Of a stretch of 64,000 nucleotides of DNA, positions 41,137 to 49,411 are shown piece after piece. The notes under the pieces are model-generated. The model ran no database searches. It saw nothing but the letters and a program-made list of their open reading frames with translations, and was not told the DNA's origin. Positions within the stretch are counted from its first letter, which is position 1. Each line of letters begins with the position of its first letter. Source of the DNA: Raineyella antarctica (lineage in GTDB: Bacteria > Actinomycetota > Actinomycetes > Propionibacteriales > Propionibacteriaceae); NCBI RefSeq assembly GCF_900092135.1, contig NZ_FMYF01000002.1, forward strand, positions 124,001 through 188,000, in the 5' to 3' direction. The translations under genes were made by a program, and so were the position numbers.

Positions 41137-41156
41137 TTGAATCTTCAACCATTGTA
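41137..41156 (-). promoter_or_regulatory. Promoter with an overlapping dyad for the LLM/FMN-reductase operon
   Basis: TACAAT (41156-41151 on the minus strand) is a good -10. Directly after it lies TTGAA-GA-TTCAA (41148-41137), an inverted repeat of the type used by MarR-like repressors and well placed to block initiation. Confidence 0.5.
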
Positions 41157-41245
41157 ACCACGGGTCCGGCCGATGTATTCCGGCGTGCCACGCCGCGCCC
41201 GGCGATTTCCTCCGGACCGGAGCCCCGCCCCCCTAGAGTTTAAGT

Positions 41246-41635
41246 ATGAAGATCCTGAAAGGTCTCCTGGCCCTGCTAGGCGTGGCCGGCATCGTCGGCG
41301 CCGGTATCTACACCTACCTCGGCTGGTTCCAGTTGCAGAAGCTCGTCGCCGTCGCCGAGTCGATGCGCAGCGCGCCCCAGGTCAATCCCCAGCAGGAGCT
41401 CGCCCTCGCGATCGGGCTGGCCCTGGTCGGCGGACTGCTGCTCGGCCTCGGCCTGGGCATGCCGCGCCGCTCGTCGGGCCGGATCCGCAAGGAGACGCTG
41501 CAGGCGGTGAACACCGGACGCGAGTCCGAGATCCGCCAGCGCGCCACCGGCCAGGCCCCGTACACCGACCAGACCCGCCCGGTCGACCCGGCCGACCGTC
41601 CGCACCGGGGAGGCACCGATGGGAATCCTCGCTGA
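41246..41635 (+). CDS. Small membrane protein of unknown function
   Basis: Protein of 129 residues. Two hydrophobic helices are visible: GLLALLGVAGIVGAGIYTYL at residues 6-25 and LALAIGLALVGGLLLGLGLG at about residues 53-72, followed by a basic, hydrophilic C-terminus with a Pro/Asp-rich end. No family is recognised. It overlaps the PPOX gene by 17 bp, so the two are co-translated. Confidence 0.75.
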   Translation: MKILKGLLALLGVAGIVGAGIYTYLGWFQLQKLVAVAESMRSAPQVNPQQELALAIGLALVGGLLLGLGLGMPRRSSGRIRKETLQAVNTGRESEIRQRATGQAPYTDQTRPVDPADRPHRGGTDGNPR

Positions 41636-42011
41636 CGCCGACCACGTCCTCGTCACCGCGTACGACACCGAGGGCGGGGAGACCAGTTCGGTGGAGCGGG
41701 TCGTCGAGCTCGCCGACCACCGGGTCGCCTACTGGCTGCCCGACGGCACCGGGGCGGCCGAACGCTTCGCCGCCGCGCCCGTGGTGAGCGTACGGGCCTG
41801 CTCCCGCACCGGCCGGGCCAAGGTCACCGATCCCCTGCTGGAGGGGCGCGCCTCCGTCGTCGCCGACGGCCCGCTGTTCGACGAGGCCAAGGCCGCGATC
41901 AAGGAGAAGTACGGCCTCGGCGCCGGGCTGTCCGCGGTCATGGACCGGGCCCGCGAGCTGGTGGGGGAGGAGACCCCCGAGGCCGTCGTGGTGATCGACA
42001 TCGTCGCCTGA
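41619..42011 (+). CDS. PPOX-class flavin/F420-dependent oxidoreductase-like protein
   Basis: Split-barrel protein of 130 residues: ADHVLVTAYDTEGGETSSVERVVEL, HRVAYWLPDGTGAAERF, then VVSVRACSRTGRAKV and a C-terminal KEKYGLGAGLSAVMDRAREL. This matches small PPOX enzymes annotated as F420- or FMN-dependent in actinobacteria. Its cofactor is not decided by sequence alone. No F420 synthesis genes are nearby. Confidence 0.75.
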   Translation: MGILADADHVLVTAYDTEGGETSSVERVVELADHRVAYWLPDGTGAAERFAAAPVVSVRACSRTGRAKVTDPLLEGRASVVADGPLFDEAKAAIKEKYGLGAGLSAVMDRARELVGEETPEAVVVIDIVA

Positions 42012-42095
42012 TCCGGAGCAGGTTGGCGCAGGGGCCCCTACGGGGCCGGAGCCGAACCACCTGTCGCGTGAGTGACCCGTCGCTAGGATGCGGCT

Positions 42096-42881
42096 GTGGA
42101 CAAGCAGCGGTGGGGAAATATCGGGCTCGGTCTGCTGGCCGTCCTCGCCGTGGTGATGGTCGTGCTGGCCATGACCAGGCAGGGGGGCACCTCGGCCGAC
42201 GCCGTGGGTGCGCCACCGAACGACCCCGCCGCGACTCGGACCAGCACCTCCGCGCCTGCGAGCCCCAGCGGGTCCGCCCGCCCCACGGCGACGACCGCAC
42301 CGACCAAGGCCAGTGATCCTTCCGCGCCCACGGCCGTCTTCATCGGCGACTCGTACGCAGCGGGCGCCGGTGGTGACGGCACGACGTGGACCGGCCTCGT
42401 CGCCGAGAAGATGGGCTGGAACGAGACCAACCTGGCCCGCGGTGGCACCGGCTACGTGACCTCGGTCAGCGGTCCCGGCGCCCAGGCCGCCTGCGGCCTG
42501 GACAGCTGCCCGGCGTACCCGGGGATGGTCAAGGAGGCCGCCGCGGCCGACCCGGCGGTGATCGTGGTCTCCGGTGGCCGCAACGACGGCTCGTCCAGCG
42601 TGACGAACGCGGCCGCGACGCTCTACCTCGACCTGCACAAGGCGGCCCCGAAGGCCCGGATCATCGTGGTCTCCCCGCTGTGGGACGACGACCCGGTCCC
42701 GGCCGACCTGACCGGCACCAAGCAGGGGGTGCGGGTCGCTGCGAACGCTGCCGGCGTGCAGTACCTGGACATCGGCCAGCCGCTGACCGGCCGCGCCGAC
42801 CTGGTGGCCCCCGACGGGGTGCACCCGAACGCCGCCGGCCAGCAGGCGATCGCGAAGGCCGTCCTCGCGAAGCTGAAGTAG
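42096..42881 (+). CDS. SGNH/GDSL hydrolase, membrane anchored
   Basis: Protein of 261 residues. A single N-terminal helix (LGLLAVLAVVMVVLAMTR) and a Thr/Ser/Pro-rich linker tether an SGNH domain to the outside of the membrane. Catalytic blocks are present: VFIGDSYAAGAG (Ser), GGTGY, VSGGRND (Asn) and APDGVHPNAAGQQAIA (Asp and His). Likely substrates are acyl or acetyl esters on cell-surface glycans or lipids. Start GTG 42096 has AGGA upstream. Confidence 0.88.
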   Translation: MDKQRWGNIGLGLLAVLAVVMVVLAMTRQGGTSADAVGAPPNDPAATRTSTSAPASPSGSARPTATTAPTKASDPSAPTAVFIGDSYAAGAGGDGTTWTGLVAEKMGWNETNLARGGTGYVTSVSGPGAQAACGLDSCPAYPGMVKEAAAADPAVIVVSGGRNDGSSSVTNAAATLYLDLHKAAPKARIIVVSPLWDDDPVPADLTGTKQGVRVAANAAGVQYLDIGQPLTGRADLVAPDGVHPNAAGQQAIAKAVLAKLK

Positions 42882-42914
42882 CCGGCCGCGCTGCGGCCCG
42901 CTATCGGCCCCGGC

Positions 42915-44204
42915 TCAGCGGGCCGGGAAGCCGTCGAACTCGAGCCGGGCGCGCGAGACCGCTGCCCGCACCTCGGGGTCGGGGGCATGCTCGGCGCTGA
43001 GCTGGGGCACCAGCCGGGCCGCCAGCACCTCGGCGCGCTCGGCCAGGTTCTCCGGCTCGATGGTGGCCGACGTCGCGATCCTCAGGTGGGTGTGCATCCA
43101 GTCGGTCAGCGCGTCCTCGGAGGTGACCCCGGAGTCCGGAACCTGCGACAGCGCCGAGCCCAGGATCCGCCGCAGCGGGGAGAGCCGGACCGAGCGGCCC
43201 AGGTGGACCCAGGCGATCTGGGTGCGCAGGGTGGCGGTGCTGGACAGGCCGCTGCCCGGGCGCAGCGCGCCGGCCTGGCCGACCCAGACCAGGCCCGGGG
43301 AGACGTGCGCGCCCAGGCCCTCGGACAGCTGCGCGGCGCCGACCTCGTCGACGAACCAGCTGTACAGGCCCGGCTGGCGCAGCGAGGCATCCACCGAGGC
43401 GAGCAGCCGCGAGGGCGACAGCGCCCCGGCCGCATCGCCCAGCACGGCCGCATCCGCATCACCGGCGGCACCGGAGCCGGCCGCGGCGTGCGCCGCGGGG
43501 GTCGCCACGCCGCCGGCGGCCGCGTCGTACCAGGCGATCCGGTCGGCCACCGACAGGCCGCGCAGCGGCTCCAGGACCAGGGCGCCCAGGCCGAGCAGCT
43601 GGCGGCGGATCCCCTCGGAGGCCGCGTAGCTGAGCGCGTGCAGTTCGATCCGCTTGCGGCGCAGCGACCCGGCGACCAGTTCCAGCCGCGCCAGCGCCCA
43701 CGGACCCCAGGCCTCGCGGTAGGCGGTCGGCACGGTGGCCAGGTTGCGGTCGTAGGGCCCCACCACGTGCTCGGGGGCCAGCAGGCCGTACTCGGCCGAC
43801 ATCACGAACCACGGCGCCCCGGTGGACCGGGCGTACGCCCGGGCGCGGACGAACAGTTCACTGGTGAACAGGTCACCGGCCGGGGCGGCGTGGTCGAGCT
43901 GCTCGCGGCTGTCCTCGACCAGGACCAGGTCGGGCCGCATCGTCGGGGCCGACGGCGCCGAGGGCAGCTGCGCGGCGCGCCGCGGCGCATGGGCCGGCTC
44001 GGCGTCCGGGGCAGCAGCATCCGCAGGGGTCCCGGCGGGGGCGTCAGCGGGTACCGGCTGGTCGGCGTCGCTGTCGGCGAGTTGGGCGGCCAGCGGCGGC
44101 GGAGTGGCCGCCGGCTGCCAGGGCGCGGGACGGGCGGAGCCGCCGGGCAGGCCGTTGCCGGCGTCGGCTGCGGGCTCGTTGCCCGGTGATTCCCACGTAC
44201 CCAT
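42915..44204 (-). CDS. DUF6884 domain fused to a GIY-YIG-like nuclease domain
   Basis: Protein of 429 residues. After an Ala/Pro-rich N-terminus, FVMSAEYGLLAPEHVVGPYDRNL is the DUF6884 signature. The C-terminal part has GLYSWFVDEVG, GLVWVGQAGA, then TLRTQIAWVHLG and SPLRRILGSAL, a GIY-YIG-like order in which WVG replaces YIG and the usual final Asn region reads VPQLSAEH. Catalytic activity is therefore uncertain. ATG 44204 has GGGAGAG before it; the much longer open frame upstream is the shadow of hrpB. It is divergent from hrpB. Confidence 0.75.
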   Translation of the reverse strand: MGTWESPGNEPAADAGNGLPGGSARPAPWQPAATPPPLAAQLADSDADQPVPADAPAGTPADAAAPDAEPAHAPRRAAQLPSAPSAPTMRPDLVLVEDSREQLDHAAPAGDLFTSELFVRARAYARSTGAPWFVMSAEYGLLAPEHVVGPYDRNLATVPTAYREAWGPWALARLELVAGSLRRKRIELHALSYAASEGIRRQLLGLGALVLEPLRGLSVADRIAWYDAAAGGVATPAAHAAAGSGAAGDADAAVLGDAAGALSPSRLLASVDASLRQPGLYSWFVDEVGAAQLSEGLGAHVSPGLVWVGQAGALRPGSGLSSTATLRTQIAWVHLGRSVRLSPLRRILGSALSQVPDSGVTSEDALTDWMHTHLRIATSATIEPENLAERAEVLAARLVPQLSAEHAPDPEVRAAVSRARLEFDGFPAR

Positions 44205-44289
44205 TGCTCTCCCTGGTCTCGGTCCCCGTGGCTGATTGTGCCAGTCGTCGGGGCAGAGGTGGGTGAGGACCGTACGCGACACTGGACGG

Positions 44290-46890
44290 GTGCCCACCTT
44301 CGACCTCGCCGTGATTGGCGCCGGACTCCCCGCCGCCGCGCTCGTCCCCACCCTGCGCGAGGCGCTGGCCCGCAGCGGGACAGCGGTCGTCCAGGCCCCG
44401 CCCGGCACCGGCAAGACCACTGTCGTGCCGCCCACCGTGGCGGGGCTGACGGCCGATCGGGTGGTCGTCACCCAGCCGCGCCGGATCGCCGCGCGGGCGG
44501 CGGCGCGCCGGCTGGCCCAGCTGACCGGGACCCGGCTCGGCGACCTGGTCGGGTACACCGTCCGGGGCGAGCAGCAGGTCGGGCCCGCGACCCGGGTCGA
44601 GTTCGTCACCACGGGCGTGTTGGTCCGCCGGCTGCTGCGCGACCCCGACCTGCCCGGCGTCGGCGCGGTCGTGCTCGACGAGGTGCACGAACGCCACCTG
44701 GACTCCGACCTGGCGGTCGCGATGACCCGCGAGGTGGCCGAACTGCGCGGGGACCTGCTGGTGGTGGCGATGTCGGCCACCCTGGACGCCGACCGCTGGG
44801 CCGGCCTGCTCGCCGCGCCCGACCCGGCGCCGGTGGTCGACGTCGACGCGGCACTGTTCCCGCTCGAGGTGGAGTGGGCGCCGCTGCCGCCCGGCACCCT
44901 GCGGCTGGACGCCCGCGGCATCACGCCGGCGTTCCTGGACCACGTCGCCCGGGTGACCCGCTCGGCCCTGGAACACCATCCCGAGGGCGACGCGCTGGTG
45001 TTCGTGCCCGGGGCGCGCGAGGTCGGCCAGGTCGTCTCCCGGCTGGCCGGTGCGCTCGGATCGGGAGCGGGCATCGACGTGCTGCCGCTCCACGGCCGGC
45101 TGTCGTCCCGGGAGCAGGACGCCGCGCTGGCGCCCGGCCCGCGCCGCCGGGTGGTGGTCTCGACGTCGGTGGCCGAGTCCTCGCTCACGGTGCCAGGGGT
45201 CCGGCTGGTCGTCGATGCCGGGCTGGCCCGCCGACCCGCGTACGACAGCATCCGCGGGATGGCCGGGCTGGTCACCGTCAGCGAGTCGCGCGCCTCGGCC
45301 GAGCAGCGCGCCGGCCGCGCGGCCCGGCTCGGGCCCGGCGTGGTGGTGCGGTGCTTCGCCGAGCAGGACTGGGCGCGGATGGATGCGTACGCCCCGCCGG
45401 AGATCGCCACTGCCGACCTGACCTCGTTCGCGCTCGACGTGGCGGTCTGGGGAGCACCTGGCGGCCAGGGGCTGGCGCTGCCCGATCCGCCCCCGGCAGG
45501 CACCCTGGCGGCGGCCGAGCGGACCCTGACCGAACTCGGCGCGCTGGCCGACGGGCACGTCACCGCCCGGGGCCGGGCGATGGCCGCGGTGCCGGCCGAC
45601 CCGCGGCTGGCCCGGGCGCTGCTCGACGGGGCCGAACGGCTCGGCGCGAAGGCCGCCGCCGAGGCGGTCGCGCTGGTCGCCTCCGACGAGCGGCCACCGG
45701 GCGGGGACCTGGCGGCCCTGCTGCGGGAGTTCCGGCGCGGCGGCGGCCCGGCGGCACAGCGGTGGCGGCGGGAGGCCGACCGGTTGGCGCGGCTGGTGCC
45801 GGGGGGTGGCAAGGGCAGCGGCAGGGGCGCCGGCCCAGTCGGCCCGGGCGGTCCGGCCGGCCCGAGCGGTCATGGCTCCGCGGAGGCGGCGCTGGCGCTG
45901 GTGGTGGCGATGGCGTTCCCGGACCGGATCGCCCACCGCCGGGGTGGGCGCGACGACCCGTCCTACCTGCTGGCCTCGGGCACGGGGGCGGTGCTGGACC
46001 GCGGCTCGGGGCTACTGGGCCAGGAATGGCTGGCGATCGCCCAGGTCGAACGCTCGGCCACCGCCGGGACGACCGGTGCCGTGATCCGCTCGGCGGTCGC
46101 GATCGACGAGGCGACCGCACTGGAGGCCGCCGCGGCGCTGCTGGTCGAGGAGGAGGTCGGCACCTGGACCGGCCGGAAGGTCAGCGCCCGCAAGGTCCGC
46201 CGGCTCGGTGCGATCGAACTGACCGCGGCGAACGTCCGCCCCTCACCCGACGTCGCCCGCGCCGCGGTCCGTGACGCGCTGCGGGAGCAGGGGCTCGGGC
46301 TGGCCGGACCAGGGGTGTTCAGCTGGACCGACAACGGGCGCATGCTCGCGCGGCGGCTGGCGCTGCTGCACCGGGTGTACGGGGAGCCGTGGCCCTCGAT
46401 GGCGGAGGAGGACCTGCTGTCGCGCTGGCAGGACTGGCTGGTGCCCGAGATCGACGCGCTGGTGCGGGGAACCCCGGCCGACCGGCTGGACCTGACCTCG
46501 GCGCTGCGCCGGCTGCTGCCCTGGCCGCAGGCCGGGCGGCTGGACGAACTGGTGCCCGAACGGATCGAGGTGCCGACCGGCTCGCACGTCCGGATCGACT
46601 ACCCCGAGATCGACGACCCGGACGGCCGCCCGGTGCTGGCGGTGAAGCTGCAGGAATGCTTCGGAATGACCCGGACGCCCACGGTGTGCGAGGGGAGGGT
46701 GAAAGTGCTGCTGCACCTGCTGTCGCCGGCCCGCCGGCCGCTGGCGATCACCGACGACCTGCCCTCGTTCTGGGTGAACGCGTACCCGCAGGTCCGCGCC
46801 GAGAATCGCGGCCGCTACCCGAAGCATCCGTGGCCGGAGGATCCGCTGACGGCTCCGCCGCGGCGGGGGACGACGAGGTCGGGACGGTGA
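44290..46890 (+). CDS. hrpB: ATP-dependent helicase HrpB
   Basis: DExH-box RNA helicase-like protein of 866 residues. Motif I QAPPGTGKTTVVPP, Ia TQPRRIAARAAARRLA, II LDEVHERHLDSDL, III AMSATLD, and VI-type SRASAEQRAGRAARLGPG are clear. The C-terminal HrpB domain (PWPQAGRLDELVPERIEVPTG and the FWVNAYPQVRAENRGRYPKHPWPEDP end) is diagnostic. Start GTG 44290 is taken because the upstream frame overlaps the intergenic gap. The cellular role of HrpB is not well defined. Confidence 0.93.
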   Translation: MPTFDLAVIGAGLPAAALVPTLREALARSGTAVVQAPPGTGKTTVVPPTVAGLTADRVVVTQPRRIAARAAARRLAQLTGTRLGDLVGYTVRGEQQVGPATRVEFVTTGVLVRRLLRDPDLPGVGAVVLDEVHERHLDSDLAVAMTREVAELRGDLLVVAMSATLDADRWAGLLAAPDPAPVVDVDAALFPLEVEWAPLPPGTLRLDARGITPAFLDHVARVTRSALEHHPEGDALVFVPGAREVGQVVSRLAGALGSGAGIDVLPLHGRLSSREQDAALAPGPRRRVVVSTSVAESSLTVPGVRLVVDAGLARRPAYDSIRGMAGLVTVSESRASAEQRAGRAARLGPGVVVRCFAEQDWARMDAYAPPEIATADLTSFALDVAVWGAPGGQGLALPDPPPAGTLAAAERTLTELGALADGHVTARGRAMAAVPADPRLARALLDGAERLGAKAAAEAVALVASDERPPGGDLAALLREFRRGGGPAAQRWRREADRLARLVPGGGKGSGRGAGPVGPGGPAGPSGHGSAEAALALVVAMAFPDRIAHRRGGRDDPSYLLASGTGAVLDRGSGLLGQEWLAIAQVERSATAGTTGAVIRSAVAIDEATALEAAAALLVEEEVGTWTGRKVSARKVRRLGAIELTAANVRPSPDVARAAVRDALREQGLGLAGPGVFSWTDNGRMLARRLALLHRVYGEPWPSMAEEDLLSRWQDWLVPEIDALVRGTPADRLDLTSALRRLLPWPQAGRLDELVPERIEVPTGSHVRIDYPEIDDPDGRPVLAVKLQECFGMTRTPTVCEGRVKVLLHLLSPARRPLAITDDLPSFWVNAYPQVRAENRGRYPKHPWPEDPLTAPPRRGTTRSGR

Positions 46891-46945
46891 CACCCCGCCG
46901 GGAGCCGTTGGACAGTTGACCACTCCGCACTGTTAGCGTGATCGC

Positions 46946-47485
46946 ATGGCCGCCCCTCACGCCTGCCTGACCTTCATCACCGATCGCCTCGTGCTGCGGC
47001 CGTTGGTGTACGCCGACCTCGATCGGGTCTCGGAGTTGTTCGCGGTCCCGACAGTAGCTCGCGAGCTCGGGCTGGACGCCCGGACCCTGATGGCGGCCAA
47101 GGACCGACTCAGGCGGTGCGAAGCCCACTGGGACCGGTACGGCTACGGCCCCAGTGGCCTGGTCGAACGCTCCACCGGAGTCTTCGTCGGACTGGCCGGG
47201 TTGGTCAGGAACGAGGAACGCGACGAGCTCGGCATCGAGTTCTCGATCACCCCGGATCGGCGCGGCCGCGGCTACGCCACCGAGGCGCTCCGCGCCTGGA
47301 TCGCATGGGCTGCGAGCCGGCGCCTGGCCGATCACCTCGTGACCACGGTCCCCGAGCATCACACCGCTATGCCCCAGACGCTGGAGCGATTGGGGTTCGT
47401 GGCTGACCCGGACCCCGTCCTCGACGGTGCGGCGGAGCGGGGCAGGGTGCGCTGGTGCCTCGACCTTTCCCTGGTCGGCTCCTGA
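46946..47485 (+). CDS. GNAT N-acetyltransferase
   Basis: RimJ/RimL-like acetyltransferase of 179 residues. TDRLVLRPLVYADLDRVSELF is the usual start, GIEFSITPDRRGRGYATEALRAW holds the acetyl-CoA loop, and TTVPEHHTAMPQTLERLGFV replaces the more common ENxxS motif. Codon use is slightly less GC-biased than its neighbours. It stands alone between hrpB and the polysaccharide locus. From 47486 to 47768 no gene is supported; this gap should hold the promoter of the polysaccharide locus. Confidence 0.85.
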   Translation: MAAPHACLTFITDRLVLRPLVYADLDRVSELFAVPTVARELGLDARTLMAAKDRLRRCEAHWDRYGYGPSGLVERSTGVFVGLAGLVRNEERDELGIEFSITPDRRGRGYATEALRAWIAWAASRRLADHLVTTVPEHHTAMPQTLERLGFVADPDPVLDGAAERGRVRWCLDLSLVGS

Positions 47486-47768
47486 CGATCGTCCGCTGAG
47501 ACTGTTCTGCAGCCCGGAGCGTTGGCGCTTGTCGGCGATCTGTTCCGCACGTCCTCGCAGCGGGAGATAGGGACGGTGCAGAGTGCTTCGGAACGGCGTT
47601 GCTCCCAGTTGTTTTGTGATCTTTAACACACCGCGTGCCCTCCCGTGACAGGGGCAGCTTGCCTCTAAGGGCACTGAAGAGACTTTAGGCTACCCCCGGT
47701 CGCCCTGTGGGTGTCATATGGACCGCGTAGTCTGCCCCCCGATAGCTGATGTCGATCGGGGAGCGGCC

Positions 47769-49220
47769 ATGGAACTGCGGGACTACATCGCCGTGTTGCG
47801 CAAGTACTGGCGTAGCCTGACGGCCCTCGTCCTGCTGGGTGTGATCGCCGCAGCGACCTTCAACCTCCTGAGCACGCCGATCTACACCGCGAAGTCGGCC
47901 CTCTTCTTCTCGGTCAACGGCTCGGGAACCGCCTCCGATCTCGCCCAGGGCACGACCTTCACCGCCAAGCAGGTCGAGTCGTACGTCGAGGTGGCGACCT
48001 CCCCGCTGGTCCTGCAGCCGGTGATCACCAAGCTCGGGCTGTCCGAGACCCCGGCAGATCTGGCCAAGCGGCTCACGGTGACGGTTCCCACCAACACCGC
48101 CGTCATCGATATCGCGGTGACCGACCCGTCCCCCCAGGCGGCAGCCGCGGCAGCCGACGCTGTCAGCGGCCAGTTGGTGGAGACCGTCCGGAACCTCTCG
48201 CCGTCCGCGGTGAACGGCCAGAAGTCAGTCGTCGCGACGGTGATCACTCCCGCGGCCACGCCGACGTCGCCGACCACTCCGAAGATCGCCCAGAACCTGG
48301 CCCTCGGGCTGCTGCTCGGCCTGTTCCTCGGGGCCGGCCAGGCGATCCTGCGAGACAGCCTGGACACCCATGTCCGCACCGATGCCGACGTCGCGTCGGT
48401 GACCGATGCCCCGATCATCGCCCGGATCGCCCTCGACAGGACCGCTACGGACGCGCCCCTGCTGCTGTCTGACGACCGGACCTCCCCGCGGGCGGAGGCG
48501 TTCCGACGGCTGCGGACCAACCTGCAGTTCCTCGATCCGGGCCATGGTGGACGATCCTTCGTGATCACGTCCTCTGTTGCTGACGAGGGCAAGACGAGTA
48601 CGGCGATCAACACCGCCGAGTCCCTCGCGGACGCCGGTCTGCGGGTGCTGCTGATCGATGCCGACATGCGCAAGCCCACAGTGGCGGGGGCCCTTGGGCT
48701 GGAGGGCTCGGTCGGGCTGAGCACCGTGCTGATCGGCCGCACCCACCTGCGCGAGGTCGTCCAGCAGGCCGGGTTCTCGAGCCTCCAAGTCCTCCCTGCA
48801 GGCCACGTGCCCCCCAACCCGGCCGAACTGCTCGGCTCGGCGGCGATGGAGCACCTGATCACCACGGTCACCCAGGAGTACGACGTCGTGGTGCTCGATG
48901 CGCCGCCGCTGCTGCCGGTCACCGATGCGGCGATCCTGTCGCGGATCACCAACGGTGCCCTGCTCGTCGTTGGGAGCGGAGAAGTACGGGCACCCGAGCT
49001 GGCCGCGGCCGTGGAGAGCCTGGAGTCGGTCGAGGGCCGGATCCTGGGCGTCGTCCTGAACAAGCTGCAGGCCAAGGACATGAATACAGGTGGTTACTAC
49101 CGCCGGTATGCCGATGACGTGCACCGTCAGGGATCGCTCGTTGCTCCGCAGCGGGCCGAGGAGGTGCCCGTTCCGATGGAAGGGGCGGGGCCCCGACGCA
49201 GCGCCAACTGGGGACGCTGA
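47769..49220 (+). CDS. Wzz/Wzc-type polysaccharide tyrosine autokinase
   Basis: Membrane protein of 483 residues. It begins with a Wzz chain-length domain (MELRDYIAVLRKYWRSLTAL, TM1 following; second helix IAQNLALGLLLGLFLGAGQA) and has a cytosolic BY-kinase domain with Walker A SSVADEGKTSTAINTAES, A' LLIDADMRKP and Walker B VVVLDAPPLLPVTD. The tail GGYYRRYADD holds clustered Tyr for autophosphorylation. ATG 47769 has GGGGAG 5 bp upstream. It is the first gene of the locus and controls polymer length and export. Confidence 0.92.
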   Translation: MELRDYIAVLRKYWRSLTALVLLGVIAAATFNLLSTPIYTAKSALFFSVNGSGTASDLAQGTTFTAKQVESYVEVATSPLVLQPVITKLGLSETPADLAKRLTVTVPTNTAVIDIAVTDPSPQAAAAAADAVSGQLVETVRNLSPSAVNGQKSVVATVITPAATPTSPTTPKIAQNLALGLLLGLFLGAGQAILRDSLDTHVRTDADVASVTDAPIIARIALDRTATDAPLLLSDDRTSPRAEAFRRLRTNLQFLDPGHGGRSFVITSSVADEGKTSTAINTAESLADAGLRVLLIDADMRKPTVAGALGLEGSVGLSTVLIGRTHLREVVQQAGFSSLQVLPAGHVPPNPAELLGSAAMEHLITTVTQEYDVVVLDAPPLLPVTDAAILSRITNGALLVVGSGEVRAPELAAAVESLESVEGRILGVVLNKLQAKDMNTGGYYRRYADDVHRQGSLVAPQRAEEVPVPMEGAGPRRSANWGR

Positions 49221-49282
49221 ACCGACGAGAGACCGAGCAGGGCGCGCCGCGGGCGCGGCACGACAAATTGGGGGGAAGCAAG

Positions 49283-49411
49283 GTGGAAGACAAGACGTCG
49301 ATCGTTGTGACGACCGGAGCCGACGGGCATCTCATGGCCCGGCTCGTGCTCGGTGAAGGTAGCGAGGTGCACCCTTGCGGGCACCTCATCACCGAAGGAG
49401 TTGCGCGATGA
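49283..49411 (+). CDS. 42-codon mini-ORF resembling the N-terminus of GDP-mannose 4,6-dehydratase
   Basis: GTG 49283 follows a GGGGGAAG purine stretch and encodes 42 residues, ending at TGA 49409-49411, which overlaps the ATG of the next gene. TSIVVTTGADGHLMARLVLG and the following GEGSEVHPC resemble the first Rossmann strand-helix of Gmd proteins (TGxDGxxLAxLLLxKGxEVHG). It may be a relic that now serves as a coupled leader, or a small regulatory peptide. Confidence 0.4.
   Translation: MEDKTSIVVTTGADGHLMARLVLGEGSEVHPCGHLITEGVAR

Noticed and set aside
44044-45936. Long minus-strand frame opposite hrpB
   Set aside because: Gly/Arg/Pro-rich shadow; hrpB on the + strand has all helicase motifs.
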